Source: Callipepla californica brunnescens (taxonomy: Eukaryota > Chordata > Aves > Galliformes > Odontophoridae). Taken from it: a DNA stretch of 64,000 nucleotides. Position numbers and translations under genes: made by a program. This document shows positions 9,051 to 21,510 of this stretch, in pieces (position 1 is the first letter of the stretch; every line of letters begins with the position of its first letter). The stretch covers positions 124,001 through 188,000 of the forward strand of contig JALIRH010000049.1 of NCBI GenBank assembly GCA_023055505.1, read 5' to 3'. Under the pieces are notes generated by a model. It was not told where the DNA came from, ran no database searches, and was given only the letters and a program-made list of their open reading frames with translations.

Positions 9051-9240
9051 ACATCATACAAATCATCCCATACATTAGGTGGGGTGGGAGGTGCAAGGAA
9101 CAGCCAGCAAAGTGCTGAGTTCATTCCAATCAGAGGACCTGAAGATCGGGTAGCTACTATCAAACCGTTTGTGTTGCCAATTCCGATGATATTTATGGGG
9201 CCCTGATGTTATGGTTCAGTGGGGAGTCACTATCAAGTCC
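9051..9240. repeat. 190-bp non-telomeric spacer, copy 1
   Basis: The only part of the macrosatellite without telomere-like periodicity. It runs from ACATCATACAAATCATCCC to GGGAGTCACTATCAAGTCC, with balanced base composition and no open frame of interest. It is flanked on the left by the G-rich arm and on the right by the next C-rich arm. By eye it is invariant in all copies except two bases: position 9068 (C, or G in copies 10 and 12) and position 9079 (G, or C in copies 2, 4 and 5). A TGGTTCAGTGG at 9212-9222 resembles a tRNA A box, but no B box follows. Confidence 0.92.
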
Positions 9241-11046
9241 AAACCCAATCCAAACCCCAAACCTACTCCTATTCCTAAACCTTATCTTAACCCTAAACCA
9301 AACCCAAATCCAAGGCCCTCCCCTTCTCTCAGCCTAACACTCAAACTAACCTAAACCCGAAACTAACCCTACATTTATCCTAATCTTATCCATATTCTAA
9401 GGCCTAACCCTACTCTGACCAGAAAGCTCATGTTGTCTAAAATCTACCCCTTACCTAAAACCTAAATCGACAAAAAAACCTAACCCGAAACCTCAACCTA
9501 ACTCTTCTCCTAACTAGAACACCAGCACTTCACCTTACCCTAACTGGAAACCTAGGACTAAATCCTTACCTTGTCCAGAACCCTATTCCTAACCCAAACC
9601 AGAATTCTAACCTCTACCCTAACCAAAACCCTTCCCCTAAACCTAAACCTAATGCTACCCTCAACCAAACCCTAGCCCTAAATCCTACCCTAAAACCAAC
9701 ACCACGTTTAAGCTCAAACCTCAAGCCTCAAAGAAAGCATCAGATTACCGCAGATCTCACCTAACACTAACCCCAATCCAATCCCTACTACTAACCCCAA
9801 ACCCAATCCAAACACCAAAACTATTCCTATTCCTAAACCTAACACTAAGCCAGAACCAAACCCAAGGCCTACCCCTTCTCTCAGCCTGACACTCAAACTA
9901 ACCTAGATCTGAACGCAACGCTAAATCAAATACTAAAACTCACCCTTAGCCAAGGCCCTTTTAGGACCCTTCCCTGGTCCTAAAACTAAAGAGAACCCTA
10001 CCCCTTCCACTAAACCTTCATCTACATCCCTAACCCTTACCCTAAACCTAAATCTACACCAAAACCTAACCCTAACCCTAACATGTCTTCTAACTGTAAA
10101 ACTAACGCTTCACCTAACCCGAACTGAAACCCCAGGACTAAACCTTACCTAACAAACACCTAGCTATATTCCTAACCCTATCCTGAAACCTAACGTTAAC
10201 CCTAACCCTAAAAACAACTTGGAACCAAACCCTAACCCTAACCTAACCCTTATCAGAACCCTAAATCTAATCCTAACCGTTACCTCAATTTAACTCCAAT
10301 TCTTCCTGAAATCTAAATGGGACCTTAAAACCAACCCCAGATTGAAGCCCAACCCTAAACCTAACACAAAGCATTAGATTACCACAGCCATCACCTAACT
10401 CTAACCCCAGCCTTAACGCTAATACTATCCCAAACACTATTCCAATTCCTAAACCCAACACAAACCCAAAAACACAAAGCCTACAATTCTCACAGCCTAA
10501 CACTGAAAGGAAACCTAAATCTTACCCTAACTCTAAAACTAATCCCAAGCATGACCACAATTTAAACTCGAAATCTACCTTCAAACTAAAGCTGACCCTA
10601 ACACCAACCTCAAGCCCAACCCTAAGCCTAACACAAAGCATTAGATTACCACAACGCTCACCTAACTTCTAACCCCCACCCTAACACTAATACTAAAGCA
10701 ATCAGATTCCAAATACTAACCCAATTCCTATTCTGAAACCCAAAACTATTCCAAAAACAAACCCAAGGCCTAACCTTTCTCTCACCCTAACAATCAAAGA
10801 AAACCTATTCCTAAACCTAATCCTAAATCTAGTCCTAACCCTAACCCTCACCCTTAATCTAACCCCAACCCCCACCCAGAAGCTAACACTTAGCATTGTA
10901 CAATACCTAAACGTACCCCTAATCCTTATCACTAAACTTAAAAGGAACCTGAAACATAGTGCTAAATCCGAACCCTAACCCTGAAGACTAACGCTAACAA
11001 TGAACCAATTCCTATACCTTTTCCTTCCTCCAAATTGATTCCTAGC

Positions 11047-11505
11047 ACTAACCCTAACCCTACATTAACCCTATCCTAACCCTAACCCTAACCCTAGCCC
11101 TAAACTACATTAACCCTAACCCTAACCCTAACACTAACCCTAGCCTTAACCTAACTCTAACCCTAACCCTAACCCTAAACCTAATGCTAACCCTTACCCT
11201 ACCCTAACCCTAACCCTACCATACCCTAACCCTAACCTACCCTAACCCTAACCCTAACCCTAACCCTAACCCTAACCCTAACCCTAACCCTAACCCTAAC
11301 AATAAATTTAACCTTAACCCTAACCCTAACCCTAACCCTACCCTAACCCTAACCCTAACCCTAACCCTAACCCTAACCCTAACCCTACCCTAACACTAAC
11401 CCTAACCCTAACCCTAACCCTAACCCTTACCCTAACCCTAGCCTAACCCAAACCCTAACCCTACCCTAACCCTAACCCTAACCCTAACCCTAACCCTAAC
11501 CCTAC
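11047..11505. repeat. Hexamer core, unit 2 (459 bp, short class)
   Basis: Same architecture as the unit 1 core, with small differences in hexamer number in the runs on either side of the AATAAATTTAACC interruption. Confidence 0.9.
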
Positions 11506-13796
11506 TTTACCCTAACCCTAATCCTAACACTAACTCTAACTTTATTCCTTACCCTAACACTAATCCAATCCCGAACCGTAACCCTAATCCTAGCCCTAAC
11601 TCTAACTTTATTCGTAACCCTACCCCTAATCCAAACATTAACCCTTACCCTAATCAAACCCTATCCCTATTCCTAACCCTTACCCTAACCGTATCACAAT
11701 CCCTATCCTAACTCTTACCATAACCCAAACCCTAACCTAACCCTAACCCTAACCCTAACCCTATCCCTAACCCCTACCCTAACCCTAACCCTACCCTAAC
11801 CTTAACTCTACCCTAACCGTATCCCTACCCTAACCCTAACCCTAATCCTAGCCCTTACTCTAACTTTATTCCTAACCCTACCCCTGATCCAAACACTAAC
11901 CCTAACCTTAACGTAACCCTAACCCTATTCCTAACCCTTACCCTAACTGTATCCCATTCCCTATCCTAACTCTTACCATAACCCTAACCCTGATGCTAAT
12001 GCTAACCCTAACCCTGAATCTAACCCTTACCCTAACCCTATCCCTTACCCAGAAGCTAACACTTAGCGTTGTACAATACCTAACCGTACCCTAACCCTAT
12101 CCCTAAACCTAAAAGGAACCCAAACTCTAACCCTAAATCTGTCCCTGAGCCTAACCTTCAACCTTACCCTAACCTTAACCCTAACCCTGTTCCATTCTCT
12201 AAACATATCTGTAAGCATTACCTTCATCCTAACTCGAACTCTACCCTAACCCTATCCCTTTGACCCCAACACAAAACCCAGATTGAGCCTGACCCTAACC
12301 TAGGTAGCATCAAGTGTATGTAGGGTGAATTTGAGTTTTAGGGTCAAAGTTAAATTGTTAGTTTTAGGGTTAGGGTGAAGGATTGCTTTAGTTCTAGTAT
12401 TAGGGTGTTTGGGGTTAGGGTTAGGGTAAGGATTTTGGAGTGGATTAGGTTTAGGGTCAGGTTTGGGGGAGTTTTGGGGTTAGGGTTAGATTTAGGATTA
12501 GGGTTAGCAAAAAAGTTGTTTTAGTTTTAGTTTAGGTTAGTGCTAGGATTAGGTTGAGTGTTCTTGTGAAGTTTAGGTTTAGGGTTAGGTTTAGGTTTAG
12601 ATTGAGGTTTAGGGTAAGGAGTAGGGTTCATTTGACTTTTAGGGTCAGAGTAGAGTTAAGTCGTGTTAGGGTTAAGGTTAAGAACAGGATTCAGATTCCA
12701 ATTAGGTTTTGGGTTCCTACTAGGGATAGGCCTCAAATTAGTGTTAAGGTTAGGGTTAGGGTTAGGTATAGGGAAAGGGTTAGTGTTAAGGCCAGGGCAA
12801 GTGTATGGTTTAGGGTAAAGATTGGATTTAGGGTTAGGTTTAGATGTAGGTTTGGTTTGATCGTTAGGGTGTGAGAAGGCACCGGCCTTGGATTTCATTT
12901 GGAGATTGGGTAAGGTTTAGGAATAGGAATAACATTGGTGTTTAAAAGATGATTAGTGTTAGTATTAGGGATAGGGTTACGGTTAGAGTTTAGTTAGGGT
13001 TGTTAGTTTTAGAGTGAGGGATAGGGGTATGGTTTGGTCTAGTACTTGGGTTAGGGTTTGGGATAGTCATAGCATTAGTGTTAGGGGTAGGGTTCCGTTA
13101 GGGTTGTGGTAATCTGATGCTAGGTGTCGGGATTAGGGTTGTGCTTAAATGTGGGTTTGGCTTGAGGGTCAGAGTTAGGGTTAGGGTAGAGTTAGAATTA
13201 GGGTAAGAGTTAGGATTAGGTTTAGGATTAGGATAAAGATTAGGTTAGGATTAGTGTTGGCTTTAGGGTTGTGTCTGGGAGAAGGGTTAGTGTTAGGGAT
13301 AGACTTAGGGTAAGAGTAAGTGTTAGGAATAGGCATAGGTTTTGGGAAAGTTTCAGAGTTTGGACTGGATTTATGATTAGGGTTAGGGACAAAGATTTTT
13401 TGAGATTTATGATTAGATTTAGGGAGAAAAGTAGGCTGACTTGTGGTGTTAGCAGTAGGTTTAGGTTTAGGTTTAGGTTTAGGATTCCATTTGTATTTCT
13501 TGATCGAGGTTGGGTTAGTTGGAGTGTAAAGGTCAGAGTAGGGTTAGGCCTTGGGATAGGGTTAAGGTTTGGAATAGGATTAGGATTCAAATGATGTTAC
13601 GGGTTGGTGTTAGGGTTAGGGAAAGGTTAGGATCAGGGTTGAGGTCAGGGTTAGGTATAGGAAAAGGGTTAGTGTTAGGGCTAGGGCAATTGGAAGGGTT
13701 AGGCTTAGGCTTAGATATTAGGGTTAGGTTTAGGCGGAGGTTTGGTTCGAGTGTCAGGGTGAGAGAAGGGGTAGGCCTGGGGTTTGGTTTTGGGTT

Positions 13797-13986
13797 ACAT
13801 CATACAAATCATCCCATACATTAGCTGGGGTGGGAGGTGCAAGGAACAGCCAGCAAAGTGCTGAGTTCATTCCAATCAGAGGACCTGAAGATCGGGTAGC
13901 TACTATCAAACCGTTTGTGTTGCCAATTCCGATGATATTTATGGGGCCCTGATGTTATGGTTCAGTGGGGAGTCACTATCAAGTCC
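13797..13986. repeat. 190-bp spacer, copy 2
   Basis: Carries the ATTAGCTGGGG state. Confidence 0.92.
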
Positions 13987-15788
13987 AAACCCAATCCAAA
14001 CCCCAAACCTACTCCTATTCCTAAACCTTATCTTAACCCTAAACCAAACCCAAACCCAAGGCCCTCCCCTTCTCTCAGCCTAACACTCAAACTAACCTAA
14101 ACCCGAAACTAACCCTACATTTATCCTAATCTTATCCATATTCTAAGGCCTAACCCTACTCTGACCAGAAAGCTCATGTTGTCTAAAATCTACCCCTTAC
14201 CTAAAACCTAAATCGACAAAAAAACCTAACCCGAAACCTCAACCTAACTCTTCTCCTAACTAGAACACCAGCACTTCACCTTACCCTAACTGGAAACCTA
14301 GGACTAAATCCTTACCTTGTCCAGAACCCTATTCCTAACCCAAACCAGAATTCTAACCTCTACCCTAACCAAAACCCTTCCCCTAAACCTAAACCTAATG
14401 CTACCCTCAACCAAACCCTAGCCCTAAATCCTACCCTAAAACCAACACCACGTTTAAGCTCAAACCTCAAGCCTCAAAGAAAGCATCAGATTACCGCAGA
14501 TCTCACCTAACACTAACCCCAATCCAATCCCTACTACTAACCCCAAACCCAATCCAAACACCAAAACTATTCCTATTCCTAAACCTAACACTAAGCCAGA
14601 ACCAAACCCAAGGCCTACCCCTTCTCTCAGCCTGACACTCAAACTAACCTAGACCTGAATGCAACGCTAAATCAAATACTAAAACTCACCCTTAGCCAAG
14701 GCCCTTTTAGGACCCTTCCCTGGTCCTAAAACTAAAGAGAACCCTACCCCTTCCACTAAACCTTCATCTACATCCCTAACCCTTACCCTAAACCTAAATC
14801 TACACCAAAACCTAACCCTAACCCTAACATGTCTTCTAACTGTAAAACTAACGCTTCACCTAACCCGAACTGAAACCCCAGGACTAAACCTTACCTAACA
14901 CCTAGCTATATTCCTAACCCTATCCTGAAACCTAACGTTAACCCTAACCCTAAAAACAACTTGGAACCAAACCCTAACCCTAACCTAACCCTTATCAGAA
15001 CCCTAAATCTAATCCTAACCGTTACCTCAATTGAACTCCAATTCTTCCTGAAATCTAAATGGGACCTTCAAACCAACCCCAGATGGAAGCCCAACCCTAA
15101 ACCTAACACAAAGCATTAGATTACCACAGCCATCACCTAACTCTAACCCCAGCCTTAACGCTAATACTATCCCAAACACTATTCCAATTCCTAAACCCAA
15201 CACAAACCCAAAAACACAAAGCCTACAATTCTCACAGCCTAACACTGAAAGGAAACCTAAATCTTACCCTAACTCTAAAACTAATCCCAAGCATGACCAC
15301 AATTTAAACTCGAAATCTACCTTCAAACTAAAGCTGACCCTAACACCAACCTCAAGCCCAACCCTAAGCCTAACACAAAGCATTAGATTACCACAACGCT
15401 CACCTAACTTCTAACCCCCACCCTAACACTAATACTAAAGCAATCAGATTCCAAATACTAACCCAATTCCTATTCTGAAACCCAAAACTATTCCAAAAAC
15501 AAACCCAAGGCCTAACCTTTCTCTCACCCTAACAATCAAAGAAAACCTATTCCTAAACCTAATCCTAAATCTAGTCCTAACCCTAACCCTCACCCTTAAT
15601 CTAACCCCAACCCCCACCCAGAAGCTAACACTTAGCATTGTACAATACCTAAACGTACCCCTAATCCTTATCACTAAACCTAAAAGGAACCTGAAACATA
15701 GTGCTAAATCCGAACCCTAACCCTGAAGACTAACGCTAACAATGAACCAATTCCTATACATTTTCCTTCCTCCAAATTGATTCCTAGC

Positions 15789-16718
15789 ACTAACCCTAAC
15801 CCTACATTAACCCTATCCTAACCCTAACCCTAACCCTAGCCCTAAACTACATTAACCCTAACCCTAACCCTAACCCTAACCCTAGCCCTAACCTAAATCT
15901 AACCCTAACCCTAACCCTAAACCTAATGCTAACCCTTACCCTACCCTAACCCTAACCCTACCATACCCTAACCCTAACCTACCCTAACACTAACCCTAAC
16001 CCTAACCCTAAACCTAAACCTAAACCTATACCTAACCCTAACCCTAACCCTAATTCCTAACCCTTACCTTAACTGTATCACAACCCCTATCATAATTCTT
16101 ACCCTAACCCTAACCCTAACCCTAACCCTAACTCTAACCTTAACCCTAACCCTAACCCTAACCTAACCCTAACCCTAATCCTAACCATAACCCTAACTCT
16201 AATTCCTAACCCTTACCTTAACTGTATCACAATCCCTATACTAATTCTTACCCTAACCCTAACCCTTACCTAACCCTAATCCTAACCCTAACCCTAACCT
16301 CAACCCTAACCCTAACACTAACCCTAACCCTAATTTTACCCTAACCCTAAGCATACCCTAACCCTAACCCTAACCCTAACCCTAACCCTAACCCCAACAC
16401 TAACCTAACCCTAACCCTAACCCTAACCCTAACCCTAACCCTAACAATAAATTTAACCTTAACCCTAACCCTAACCCTAACAATAAATTTAACCTTAACC
16501 CTAACCCTAACCCTAACCCTAACCCTAACCCTAACCCTAACCCTAACCCTAACCCTAACCCTAACCCTAACCCTAACCCTAACCCTAACCCTAACCCTTA
16601 CCCTAACCCTAGCCTAACCCAAACCCTAACCCTAACCCTACCCTAACCCTAACCCTAACCCTAACCCTAACCCTAACCCTAACCCTAACCCTAACCCTAA
16701 CCCTAACCCTAACCCTAC
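15789..16718. repeat. Hexamer core, unit 3 (930 bp, long class)
   Basis: Begins and ends like the short core but contains in its middle a medium-type segment: CCTAAA runs near 16010-16030 and two copies of a cassette starting TTCCTAACCCTTACC near 16050 and 16204. The AATAAATTTAACC interruption is duplicated (near 16445 and 16481). It holds the longest unbroken hexamer run I found, about 16496-16598 (17 hexamers). Confidence 0.9.
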
Positions 16719-19009
16719 TTTACCCTAACCCTAATCCTAACACTAACTCTAACTTTATTCCTTACCCTAACACTAATCCAATCCCGAACCCTAACCCTAA
16801 TCCTAGCCCTAACTCTAACTTTATTCGTAACCCTACCCCTAATCCAAACAATAACCCTTACCCTAATCAAACCCTATCCCTATTCCTAACCCTTACCCTA
16901 ACCGTATCACAATCCCTATCCTAACTCTTACCATAACCCAAACCCTAACCTAACCCTAACCCTAACCCTAACCCTATCCCTAACCCCTACCCTAACCCTA
17001 ACCCTACCCTAACCTTAACTCTACCCTAACCGTATCCCTACCCTAACCCTAACCCTAATCCTAGCCCTTACTCTAACTTTATTCCTAACCCTACCCCTGA
17101 TCCAAACACTAACCCTAACCTTAATGTAACCCTAACCCTATTCCTAACCCTTACCCTAACTGTATCCCATTCCCTATCCTAACTCTTACCATAACCCTAA
17201 CCCTGATGCTAATGCTAACCCTAACCCTGAATCTAACCCTTACCCTAACCCTATCCCTTACCCAGAAGCTAACACTTAGCGTTGTACAATACCTAACCGT
17301 ACCCTAACCCTATCCCTAAACCTAAAAGGAACCCAAACTCTAACCCTAAATCTGTCCCTGAGCCTAACCTTCAACCTTACCCTAACCTTAACCCTAACCC
17401 TGTTCCATTCTCTAAACATATCTGTAAGCATTACCTTCATCCTAACTCGAACTCTACCCTAACCCTATCCCTTTGACCCCAACACAAAACCCAGATTGAG
17501 CCTGACCCTAACCTAGGTAGCATCAAGTGTATGTAGGGTGAATTTGAGTTTTAGGGTCAAAGTTAAATTGTTAGTTTTAGGGTTAGGGTGAAGGATTGCT
17601 TTAGTTCTAGTATTAGGGTGTTTGGGGTTAGGGTTAGGGTAAGGATTTTGGAGTGGATTAGGTTTAGGGTCAGGTTTGGGGGAGTTTTGGGGTTAGGGTT
17701 AGATTTAGGATTAGGGTTAGCAAAAAAGTTGTTTTAGTTTTAGTTTAGGTTAGTGCTAGGATTAGGTTGAGTGTTCTTGTGAAGTTTAGGTTTAGGGTTA
17801 GGTTTAGGTTTAGATTGAGGTTTAGGGTAAGGAGTAGGGTTCATTTGACTTTTAGGGTCAGAGTAGAGTTAAGTCGTGTTAGGGTTAAGGTTAAGAACAG
17901 GATTCAGATTCCAATTAGGTTTTGGGTTCCTACTAGGGATAGGCCTCAAATTAGTGTTAAGGTTAGGGTTAGGGTTAGGTATAGGGAAAGGGTTAGTGTT
18001 AAGGCCAGGGCAAGTGTATGGTTTAGGGTAAAGATTGGATTTAGGGTTAGGTTTAGATGTAGGTTTGGTTTGATCGTTAGGGTGTGAGAAGGCACCGGCC
18101 TTGGATTTCATTTGGAGATTGGGTAAGGTTTAGGAATAGGAATAACATTGGTGTTTAAAAGATGATTAGTGTTAGTATTAGGGATAGGGTTACGGTTAGA
18201 GTTTAGTTAGGGTTGTTAGTTTTAGAGTGAGGGATAGGGGTATGGTTTGGTCTAGTACTTGGGTTAGGGTTTGGGATAGTCATAGCATTAGTGTTAGGGG
18301 TAGGGTTCCGTTAGGGTTGTGGTAATCTGATGCTAGGTGTCGGGATTAGGGTTGTGCTTAAATGTGGGTTTGGCTTGAGGGTCAGAGTTAGGGTTAGGGT
18401 AGAGTTAGAATTAGGGTAAGAGTTAGGATTAGGTTTAGGATTAGGATAAAGATTAGGTTAGGATTAGTGTTGGCTTTAGGGTTGTGTCTGGGAGAAGGGT
18501 TAGTGTTAGGGATAGACTTAGGGTAAGAGTAAGTGTTAGGAATAGGCATAGGTTTTGGGAAAGTTTCAGAGTTTGGACTGGATTTATGATTAGGGTTAGG
18601 GACAAAGATTTTTTGAGATTTATGATTAGATTTAGGGAGAAAAGTAGGCTGACTTGTGGTGTTAGCAGTAGGTTTAGGTTTAGGTTTAGGTTTAGGATTC
18701 CATTTGTATTTATTGATCGAGGTTGGGTTAGTTGGAGTGTAAAGGTCAGAGTAGGGTTAGGCCTTGGGATAGGGTTAAGGTTTGGAATAGGATTAGGATT
18801 CAAATGATGTTACGGGTTGGTGTTAGGGTTAGGGAAAGGTTAGGATCAGGGGTGAGGTCAGGGTTAGGTATAGGAAAAGGGTTAGTGTTAGGGCTAGGGC
18901 AATTGGAAGGGTTAGGCTTAGGCTTAGATATTAGGGTTAGGTTTAGGCGGAGGTTTGGTTCGAGTGTCAGGGTGAGAGAAGGGGTAGGCCTGGGGTTTGG
19001 TTTTGGGTT

Positions 19010-19199
19010 ACATCATACAAATCATCCCATACATTAGGTGGGGTGGGAGGTGCAAGGAACAGCCAGCAAAGTGCTGAGTTCATTCCAATCAGAGGACCTG
19101 AAGATCGGGTAGCTACTATCAAACCGTTTGTGTTGCCAATTCCGATGATATTTATGGGGCCCTGATGTTATGGTTCAGTGGGGAGTCACTATCAAGTCC
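19010..19199. repeat. 190-bp spacer, copy 3
   Basis: Same states as copy 1 at both variable bases. Confidence 0.92.
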
Positions 19200-21011
19200 A
19201 AACCCAATCCAAACCCCAAACCTACTCCTATTCCTAAACCTTATCTTAACCCTAAACCAAACCCAAACCCAAGGCCCTCCCCTTCTCTCAGCCTAACACT
19301 CAAACTAACCTAAACCCGAAACTAACCCTACATTTATCCTAATCTTATCCATATTCTAAGGCCTAACCCTACTCTGACCAGAAAGCTCATGTTGTCTAAA
19401 ATCTACCCCTTACCTAAAACCTAAATCGACAAAAAAACCTAACCCGAAACCTCAACCTAACTCTTCTCCTAACTAGAACACCAGCACTTCACCTTACCCT
19501 AACTGGAAACCTAGGACTAAATCCTTACCTTGTCCAGAACCCTATTCCTAACCCAAACCAGAATTCTAACCTCTACCCTAACCAAAACCCTTCCCCTAAA
19601 CCTAAACCTAATGCTACCCTCAACCAAACCCTAGCCCTAAATCCTACCCTAAAACCAACACCACGTTTAAGCTCAAACCTCAAGCCTCAAAGAAAGCATC
19701 AGATTACCGCAGATCTCACCTAACACTAACCCCAATCCAATCCCTACTACTAACCCCAAACCCAATCCAAACACCAAAACTATTCCTATTCCTAAACCTA
19801 ACACTAAGCCAGAACCAAACCCAAGGCCTACCCCTTCTCTCAGCCTGACACTCAAACTAACCTAGATCTGAACGCAACGCTAAATCAAATACTAAAACTC
19901 ACCCTTAGCCAAGGCCCTTTTAGGACCCTTCCCTGGTCCTAAAACTAAAGAGAACCCTACCCCTTCCACTAAACCTTCATCTACATCCCTAACCCTTACC
20001 CTAAACCTAAATCTACACCAAAACCTAACCCTAACCCTAACATGTCTTCTAACTGTAAAACTAACGCTTCACCTAACCCGAACTGAAACCCCAGGACTAA
20101 ACCTTACCTAACAAACACCAAGCTATATTCCTAACCCTATCCTGAAACCTAACGTTAACCCTAACCCTAAAAACAACTTGGAACCAAACCCTAACCCTAA
20201 CCTAACCCTTATCAGAACCCTAAATCTAATCCTAACCGTTACCTCAATTGAACTCCAATTCTTCCTGAAATCTAAATGGGACCTTAAAACCAACCCCAGA
20301 TGGAAGCCCAACCCTAAACCTAACACAAAGCATTAGATTACCACAGCCATCACCTAACTCTAACCCCAGCCTTAACGCTAATACTATCCCAAACACTATT
20401 CCAATTCCTAAACCCAACACAAACCCAAAAACACAAAGCCTACAATTCTCACAGCCTAACACTGAAAGGAAACCTAAATCTTACCCTAACTCTAAAACTA
20501 ATCCCAAGCATGACCACAATTTAAACTCGAAATCTACCTTCAAACTAAAGCTGACCCTAACACCAACCTCAAGTAAAAGCCCAACCCTAAGCCTAACACA
20601 AAGCATTAGATTACCACAACGCTCACCTAACTTCTAACCCCCACCCTAACACTAATACTAAAGCAATCAGATTCCAAATACTAACCCAATTCCTATTCTG
20701 AAACCCAAAACTATTCCAAAAACAAACCCAAGGCCTAACCTTTCTCTCACCCTAACAATCAAAGAAAACCTATTCCTAAACCTAATCCTAAATCTAGTCC
20801 TAACCCTAACCCTCACCCTTAATCTAACCACAACCCCCACCCAGAAGCTAACACTTAGCATTGTACAATACCTAAACGTACCCCTAATCCTTATCACTAA
20901 ACCTAAAAGGAACCTGAAACATAGTGCTAAATCCGAACCCTAACCCTGAAGACTAACGCTAACAATGAACCAATTCCTATACCTTTTCCTTCCTCCAAAT
21001 TGATTCCTAGC

Positions 21012-21510
21012 ACTAACCCTAACCCTAACCCTAACCCTAACTCTAACCCGAACCCTAACCCTAGCCCTAAACTACATTAACCCTAACCCTAACCCTAACC
21101 CTAACCCTAAACCTAAACCTAAACCTAACCCTAACCCTAACCCTAATTCCTAACCCTTACCTTAACTGTATCACAATCCCTATCCTAATTCTTACCCTAA
21201 CCCTAACTCTTACCTAACCCTAACCCTAACCCTAACCCTAACCCTAACCCTAACCCTAACCCTAACTCTAACCTTAACCCTAACCCTAATCCTAACCCTA
21301 ACCCTAACCCTAATCATAACCCTAACCCTAACCCTAACCCTAATTCCTAACCCTTACCTTAACTGTATCACAATCCCTATCCTAATTCTTGTCCTAACCC
21401 TAACCCTTACCCTAACCCTAGCCTAATCCAAACCCTAACCCTAACCATAACCCTAACCCTAACCCTAACCCTAACCCTAACCCTAACCCTAACCCTAACC
21501 CTAACCCTAC
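21012..21510. repeat. Hexamer core, unit 4 (499 bp, medium class)
   Basis: Medium core: CCTAAA runs near 21107-21128, then two TTCCTAACCCTTACC cassettes near 21146 and 21344, with no AATAAATTTAACC interruption. Its opening differs from other medium cores (ACTCTAACCCGAACCC where they have ACATTAACCCTATCC). Confidence 0.88.

Larger units (their letters stand above)
4493..9240. repeat. Macrosatellite unit 1 (4,748 bp, short core)
   Basis: Reference unit. The C-rich arm is 4493-7552, the strand switch is at ACCTAGGT 7552-7559, the G-rich arm is 7560-9050 and the spacer is 9051-9240. The core of near-perfect hexamers is 6295-6759. Without the core the unit is 4,283 bp: it lacks both the 4-bp insertion seen in other copies near 5404 and the 6-bp insertion near 5862. 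Its switch reads GGTAGCATAAAGTG, shared with units 6, 7 and 9, while most others have CATCAAGTG. The start was placed where homology to the sequence following each later spacer begins. Confidence 0.95.
9241..13986. repeat. Macrosatellite unit 2 (4,746 bp, short core)
   Basis: Head-to-tail copy of unit 1. Core 11047-11505, switch palindrome from 12298, G-rich arm to 13796, spacer 13797-13986. The non-core length is 4,287 bp because it carries the 4-bp insertion (ACAAACACC, near 10151) but not the 6-bp one. Its core is the short form, including the AATAAATTTAACC interruption, as in unit 1. Confidence 0.95.
13987..19199. repeat. Macrosatellite unit 3 (5,213 bp, long core)
   Basis: First long unit. 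Core 15789-16718 (930 bp), switch from 17511, spacer 19010-19199. Non-core length is 4,283 bp, with neither indel. Its G arm carries ATCAGGGGTGAGGTC near 18845, a change shared only with unit 11, the other long unit of the same indel class. Confidence 0.95.

Noticed and set aside
9184..9210. C/D-box snoRNA-like words (GATGATA, CTGATG) in the spacer
   Set aside because: The C box is imperfect, the two boxes are too close together, and no terminal stem pairs around them.
9212..9240. tRNA-like A box (TGGTTCAGTGG) in the spacer
   Set aside because: Eleven bases resemble the 5' part of a glycine tRNA, but no B box or cloverleaf follows; the sequence passes into C-rich repeat within 30 bp. At most a relic of a tRNA-derived element.
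9050..9241. Simple end-to-end chromosome fusion point
   Set aside because: The orientation fits, but the junction is repeated twelve times, has a 190-bp spacer and lies between degenerate arms rather than terminal perfect repeats. It may descend from such an event but is not one now.
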